Source: Bacteroidia bacterium
GTDB lineage: Bacteria; Bacteroidota; Bacteroidia; UKL13-3
Assembly: GCA_022402405.1 (NCBI GenBank)
Contig: JAKRSG010000270.1
Coordinates: forward strand, 1 to 9,299
Direction: 5' to 3'
DNA: 9,299 bases
Made by a program: the position numbers and the translations under genes. Each line of letters opens with the position of its first letter. The stretch's first letter is position 1. Below are positions 6,501 through 9,299 of the stretch, one piece after another. The notes beneath the pieces are model-generated. The model was not told where the DNA came from, ran no database searches, and saw nothing but the letters and a program-made list of their open reading frames with translations.

Positions 6501-6534
6501 TTTTGGAAACACAAATCTCTTCAAAAGAATTTTG
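6501..6534 (+). promoter_or_regulatory. Probable Bacteroidota-type promoter for the 6551 gene
   Basis: TTTTG at 6501-6505 and GAATTTTG at 6527-6534 are separated by 21 bases, matching the TTTG-N19-21-TAnnTTTG pattern of Bacteroidota promoters except for G in place of the first T of the second box. Initiation near 6541 would leave a leader of about ten bases before the ATG at 6551. It lies in the 65-base gap shared with divergent tyrS, for which I could not find a convincing pair of boxes. Confidence 0.45.
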
Positions 6535-6550
6535 TATACTCGCATACCAA

Positions 6551-7213
6551 ATGAATTACCTCTCGCATTATTATGTTCACCAAAAAAATACAAGTCCTTT
6601 GTATAGTTTAGGACTTATTTTCCCCGATATATCGAGAGGTTTTGTGAAAAATCCGGGTAAACTTAATACTGTTCATTACCAAGAGTTAGCTCCTTTAGCA
6701 GAGGGTTGTTTGCAGCATTACGAAGCTGATAAACAATTTCATTCTTCTGAATTTTTTGATTGGGGGACAAAAACTTGCATCGAATTGCTAAAAAATACGC
6801 CTTTTGAGGGGAGTGTAGACCGACGATGGTTTATGGGGCATGTGCTATTTGAAATGCTCGTAGATCGCATTCTTATTAGGCATAAACCAAAAGTTGGAGC
6901 AGATTTTTACTCCGAGTTGCGTGGCATAGAACATCAAATGGTAAAATCTTTTTTGGAATTACATGAGGCTCGTGAAATCGAAAAATTTCTGAAATATTTT
7001 GAGCATTTTCGCAGTGCAGCTTATATCCAGAATTACCCAGATAATAACCTTTTCGCATTTTCGTTTAGTAAAATTATGAGAAAAGTAGGTTTAGATGAAC
7101 TTTCTTTAACAAATAAAATTATTTTGCAAGAATGTGTATTGGCGCTCGAAGAAGGAGCGTTTAAAAATGTTCAACAACTTCTATTCGAATTAAAAGAGAT
7201 ATTTAAAAAATGA
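6551..7213 (+). CDS. Distant ACP phosphodiesterase (AcpH/DUF479)-like protein
   Basis: This is a 220-residue cytoplasmic protein with no signal peptide. Seen: the N-terminus MNYLSHYYVH resembles the MNFLAH opening of E. coli AcpH. FPDISRGF (24-31) aligns with its LLADFVRG, the His-rich run GCLQHYEADKQFHSS (52-66) with its GIxxHRRVDxLTD, and GHVLFEMLVDRIL (96-108) with its DVLWDHFLARHW. His6, Asp26, His56, His64, His97 and Asp105 are therefore candidate metal ligands. AcpH removes phosphopantetheine from acyl carrier protein. Similarity here is distant and recalled by eye, so that activity is only a possibility. The start at 6551 is chosen over an open frame from 6479, because the longer form would lose the MNYLSH terminus and overlap tyrS and the promoter. 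The stop overlaps the next gene's start by ATGA, implying translational coupling to the outer-membrane protein downstream. Confidence 0.75.
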   Translation: MNYLSHYYVHQKNTSPLYSLGLIFPDISRGFVKNPGKLNTVHYQELAPLAEGCLQHYEADKQFHSSEFFDWGTKTCIELLKNTPFEGSVDRRWFMGHVLFEMLVDRILIRHKPKVGADFYSELRGIEHQMVKSFLELHEAREIEKFLKYFEHFRSAAYIQNYPDNNLFAFSFSKIMRKVGLDELSLTNKIILQECVLALEEGAFKNVQQLLFELKEIFKK

Positions 7214-8280
7214 AAAAAATTGGCTTAGTCTTATTTCTATTCGGTTTGAACCTAAACTCTTGGGCGCAAATATTAAAATACAGTAATGAGTTTTTGAATA
7301 TTGGTGTAGGTGCCAGAGCTATGGGAATGGCTGGTTCTGTTGTTTCTAGTACAGATGATGTAACGTCTTCTTATTGGAATCCAGCGGGCCTTGCACGCAT
7401 AGAGGATAATATCCAAATTGCAGCCATGCATACAGAGCAATTTGCTGGTATTGCCAACCACGATTATGGAAGCATATCATTTAAACTTAGCGAAAAATCG
7501 GCTGCTGCTCTTAGTTTCATTCGTCTTGGCGTGGATGGAATTCCGAATACGTTGTATTTAATGCAAGACGGACAAATAAACCATTCGTTAATCAGAAGCT
7601 TTTCTGCCGTTGATTATGCTTTTGTGGGTTCTTATGCTACTCAGACTAAAATAGAAGGATTAGATTTGGGTGGAAATGTAAAAATCATTCGTCGTGTTGT
7701 AGGCGAATTTGGCGGTGCTTGGGGATTTGGTATCGACTTATCTGCAAACTATAAACGCAACGATTGGCAGTATGCTTTTGTGGCAAGAGATGTTACTACT
7801 ACTTTTAATGCCTGGTCGTATCAAATGTCGGAAGCCGATAAAAAACAATTATTAGCCACCGGAAACAACATTCCTAAGGGCGGGTTAGAATTAACTATGC
7901 CTCGTTTTACTTTTGGGGTTTCGCGCAAATTTCAAATCAAAAAATCTAAGTTTACTCTGCTTCCAGAAGTTAATTTAGATTATACAACAGACGGACAAAG
8001 AAATGTTTTGATTAGCAGTAAATACGTTAACCTAGATCCAAGAGTGGGAGTAGAGTTAGGGTACAATAATCTGGTATTTTTAAGAGGTGGTTACGGAACA
8101 TTGCAGCGTGTAACCGATTTTAACGGAGCACAAAGCATAAACGGTATGCCAAGTATTGGCTTGGGTATAAAATTGAATAAACTAGCTATAGATTATGCAC
8201 TAAGCAATGCCTTCAATCAGGGTTTAATTGGTATGAGTAATGTGGTGAGCTTACGATTAAGTATTAATCGAAAATCTTAA
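7210..8280 (+). CDS. PorV/PorQ-family outer-membrane beta-barrel protein
   Basis: This 356-residue exported protein has a signal peptide at 1-19 (basic MKK, hydrophobic core, cleavage predicted after SWA before Gln20). Seen: the family signature EFLNIGVGARAMGMAGSVV at 27-45 and SSYWNPAGLA at 53-62, the opening of PorV/PorQ and related FadL-like barrels. The rest alternates polar and hydrophobic residues as in a beta-barrel. Near the end come GVELGYNNLVFLRGGYG and GLGIKLNKLAIDYALS, and the protein closes with a hydrophobic strand VVSLRLSINRKS. PorV acts in the type IX secretion system, carrying C-terminally sorted cargo to the attachment complex. Many Bacteroidota carry several paralogues whose roles are unknown, and this window holds no other secretion gene. 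It is co-transcribed with, and overlaps by four bases, the AcpH-like gene. Its stop codon interlocks with that of the convergent gene at 8277. The family call is firm; a direct role in type IX secretion is inference. Confidence 0.88.
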   Translation: MKKIGLVLFLFGLNLNSWAQILKYSNEFLNIGVGARAMGMAGSVVSSTDDVTSSYWNPAGLARIEDNIQIAAMHTEQFAGIANHDYGSISFKLSEKSAAALSFIRLGVDGIPNTLYLMQDGQINHSLIRSFSAVDYAFVGSYATQTKIEGLDLGGNVKIIRRVVGEFGGAWGFGIDLSANYKRNDWQYAFVARDVTTTFNAWSYQMSEADKKQLLATGNNIPKGGLELTMPRFTFGVSRKFQIKKSKFTLLPEVNLDYTTDGQRNVLISSKYVNLDPRVGVELGYNNLVFLRGGYGTLQRVTDFNGAQSINGMPSIGLGIKLNKLAIDYALSNAFNQGLIGMSNVVSLRLSINRKS

Positions 8281-9299
8281 ATTTCTGCTTCTAAATTTTC
8301 TTCCTGCAACTGGGGTTGGTGATATAAGTCGAGCGCCGTTATCATAGCAATGAATCCCCAAAACAAAACGGCAATTTTATCTTGTTCGCTGTAGCTATTT
8401 AATAATCCGTGCGATAAGTAGGTGACTAAGCCAAGTAATAAAGCTGCACTGGTAATTTTTATTTCGGCATTTCTACCTTTATACACCAAATATAATCCGC
8501 GTTGAAAGGTAAAATAGAGTATAGCCAGAAAGCTTATGAGACCAATCCAACCGCTCTCCGAAAGTGGGTTTAGGTATTCGGAGTGGGCATGACCTTGGTC
8601 GCCAAAGGCAGTGGTGATGGGAGTTTTAAACTCGGGGTCTTGATAAGGTGCGTAGGTAAAAGAATAGGCTCCCGGACCAAATCCCAAAACAGGTTTTTCT
8701 TTTACCATGTTTATAGCTGCCGCCCATCTATTAACACGTTCTAGGTTAGAAACATCGTTTCGTACATTTGAAACAGATTCTAAATGCTTCTCAATGCCTT
8801 CTGCCGAGTTTTGTTTATTCTGGTATAGCTGAAAGAAAATATCGTCGAAATTGGCAATGATTAAAAACGTTACTACTCCTAAAATGCTTAACATGTGCCA
8901 TAATCTCAATCTCAATAACATGGCAATGCCAAATATGAGAGCAGCTACCAAACTTATCCAACCGGCTCTTGTGTAACTTAAGATGAGTCCAACCAAAAAC
9001 AAACCAAACAATCCTATTGAAATCAATACGCTCGAAAAATGTAGGTTCAGCCTAAAGCCTAATATTGCCCATAATGCCAATAGTGGTATAAAGAAAGCAA
9101 TGGCTGCGGCATAAATACCGTGAGCAATATAGAATGGTGCCATTATCTCGAAAGAGGTGATTTGTGAAAAATCATCTTTGCTATGTTTAATAAGGGTAAA
9201 AATAATAACGCCTGCTAGCGGAATCATGTATGCCCAAAGGTAGTTTTTAATCGATTCTATGCGTTTAAATAATACTACAGCCAAAACATAAAATACTAC
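8277..9299 (-). CDS. O-antigen ligase/polymerase (Wzy_C family) membrane protein, N-terminus beyond window
   Basis: This is a multi-spanning inner-membrane protein of the O-antigen ligase/polymerase family, whose members join or polymerise lipid-linked glycans on the periplasmic side. The frame stays open to base 9299 on the minus strand (VVFYVLAVVLFKR), still hydrophobic, so the TTG at 9282-9284 is unlikely to be the start and the gene is truncated by the window edge. Seen in order: several membrane segments, SYTRAGW (bases about 8960-8980) with the arginine typical of the family, and the extracytoplasmic loop ERVNRWAAAINMVKEKPVLG followed by FGPGAYSF. Next is GHAHSEYLNPLSESGWIGL, whose second His (8583-8585) corresponds to the conserved catalytic-type histidine of WaaL/Wzy proteins. 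Three more membrane segments and an acidic tail (QEENLEAEI) follow. Whether it handles O-antigen, capsule or a protein glycan cannot be said. It converges on the PorV-like gene with interlocking stop codons. Confidence 0.88.
   Translation of the reverse strand, partial: VVFYVLAVVLFKRIESIKNYLWAYMIPLAGVIIFTLIKHSKDDFSQITSFEIMAPFYIAHGIYAAAIAFFIPLLALWAILGFRLNLHFSSVLISIGLFGLFLVGLILSYTRAGWISLVAALIFGIAMLLRLRLWHMLSILGVVTFLIIANFDDIFFQLYQNKQNSAEGIEKHLESVSNVRNDVSNLERVNRWAAAINMVKEKPVLGFGPGAYSFTYAPYQDPEFKTPITTAFGDQGHAHSEYLNPLSESGWIGLISFLAILYFTFQRGLYLVYKGRNAEIKITSAALLLGLVTYLSHGLLNSYSEQDKIAVLFWGFIAMITALDLYHQPQLQEENLEAEI

Noticed and set aside
6486..6593. Thirty-six-residue N-terminal extension of TyrRS
   Set aside because: It runs through the divergent promoter region and into the neighbouring gene, while MTNFVEEMKWRGML is the normal TyrRS start.
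6876..7058. Minus-strand 60-codon open frame inside the AcpH-like gene
   Set aside because: Antisense shadow of a real gene, with no motifs and no start context.
7273..7461. Minus-strand 62-codon open frame inside the PorV-like gene
   Set aside because: Antisense to the conserved GVGARAMGMAG and WNPAGLA coding region; its sequence looks like a reversed reading of those codons.
1..9299. CRISPR array, tRNA or rRNA genes, insertion sequence, phage or defence genes
   Set aside because: No regularly spaced direct repeats, cloverleaf-like segments, transposase or integrase motifs, or defence-family motifs were seen on either strand.

Overview
The window is AT-rich DNA from a member of the Bacteroidota. 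The evidence is the gene content and layout: a pyrG-yidC neighbourhood, a YidC with the long periplasmic domain and the MDRNSIIG-type N-terminus of that phylum, a PorV/PorQ-family outer-membrane protein, A-rich start regions without Shine-Dalgarno sequences, and at least one promoter resembling the TTTG / TAnnTTTG type. I cannot name a genus.

Layout from left to right. (1) At 1-290 is the 3' end of the CTP synthase gene pyrG (+), closed by a hairpin terminator. (2) At 384-2198 is yidC (+), closed by a perfect 18-bp hairpin that can serve both strands. (3) At 2256-4020 is a two-gene minus-strand operon: first a zinc-ribbon protein resembling the DUF6671 family, then a NMT1/THI5-like ligand-binding protein that lacks a signal peptide and has no transporter genes beside it. 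(4) At 4021-4298 is a noncoding stretch with a strong terminator and several nested inverted repeats. (5) At 4299-6485 is a second minus-strand operon: tyrosyl-tRNA synthetase (tyrS), then a flavin reductase-like FMN-binding protein with an added C-terminal region. (6) A 65-bp divergent promoter region separates tyrS from a plus-strand pair at 6551-8280. This pair is a small protein distantly like ACP phosphodiesterase, overlapping by ATGA with a PorV/PorQ-like outer-membrane barrel protein. (7) At 8277-9299 is a minus-strand O-antigen ligase/polymerase-type membrane protein whose N-terminus lies beyond the window. Its stop codon interlocks with that of the barrel gene.

Most of the window is housekeeping: nucleotide synthesis, membrane-protein insertion, tRNA charging and envelope assembly. 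The part least explained by known biology is the DUF6671-like / cytosolic THI5-like operon. It pairs a protein whose N-terminus faintly recalls the Maf/ITPase nucleotide-hydrolase fold, with eight paired cysteines at its C-terminus, with a periplasmic-binding-protein fold predicted to stay in the cytoplasm. The THI5-like member lacks the residues that make yeast Thi5 a pyrimidine synthase. The neighbouring noncoding stretch, with its long imperfect inverted repeat, is the second place worth a look.

Three annotated starts were moved inward from the longest open frame (yidC, the THI5-like gene, tyrS), as was that of the ACP-phosphodiesterase-like gene. In each case the shorter start matches the family's N-terminus, and the longer one would run into a terminator, a neighbouring gene or a promoter.
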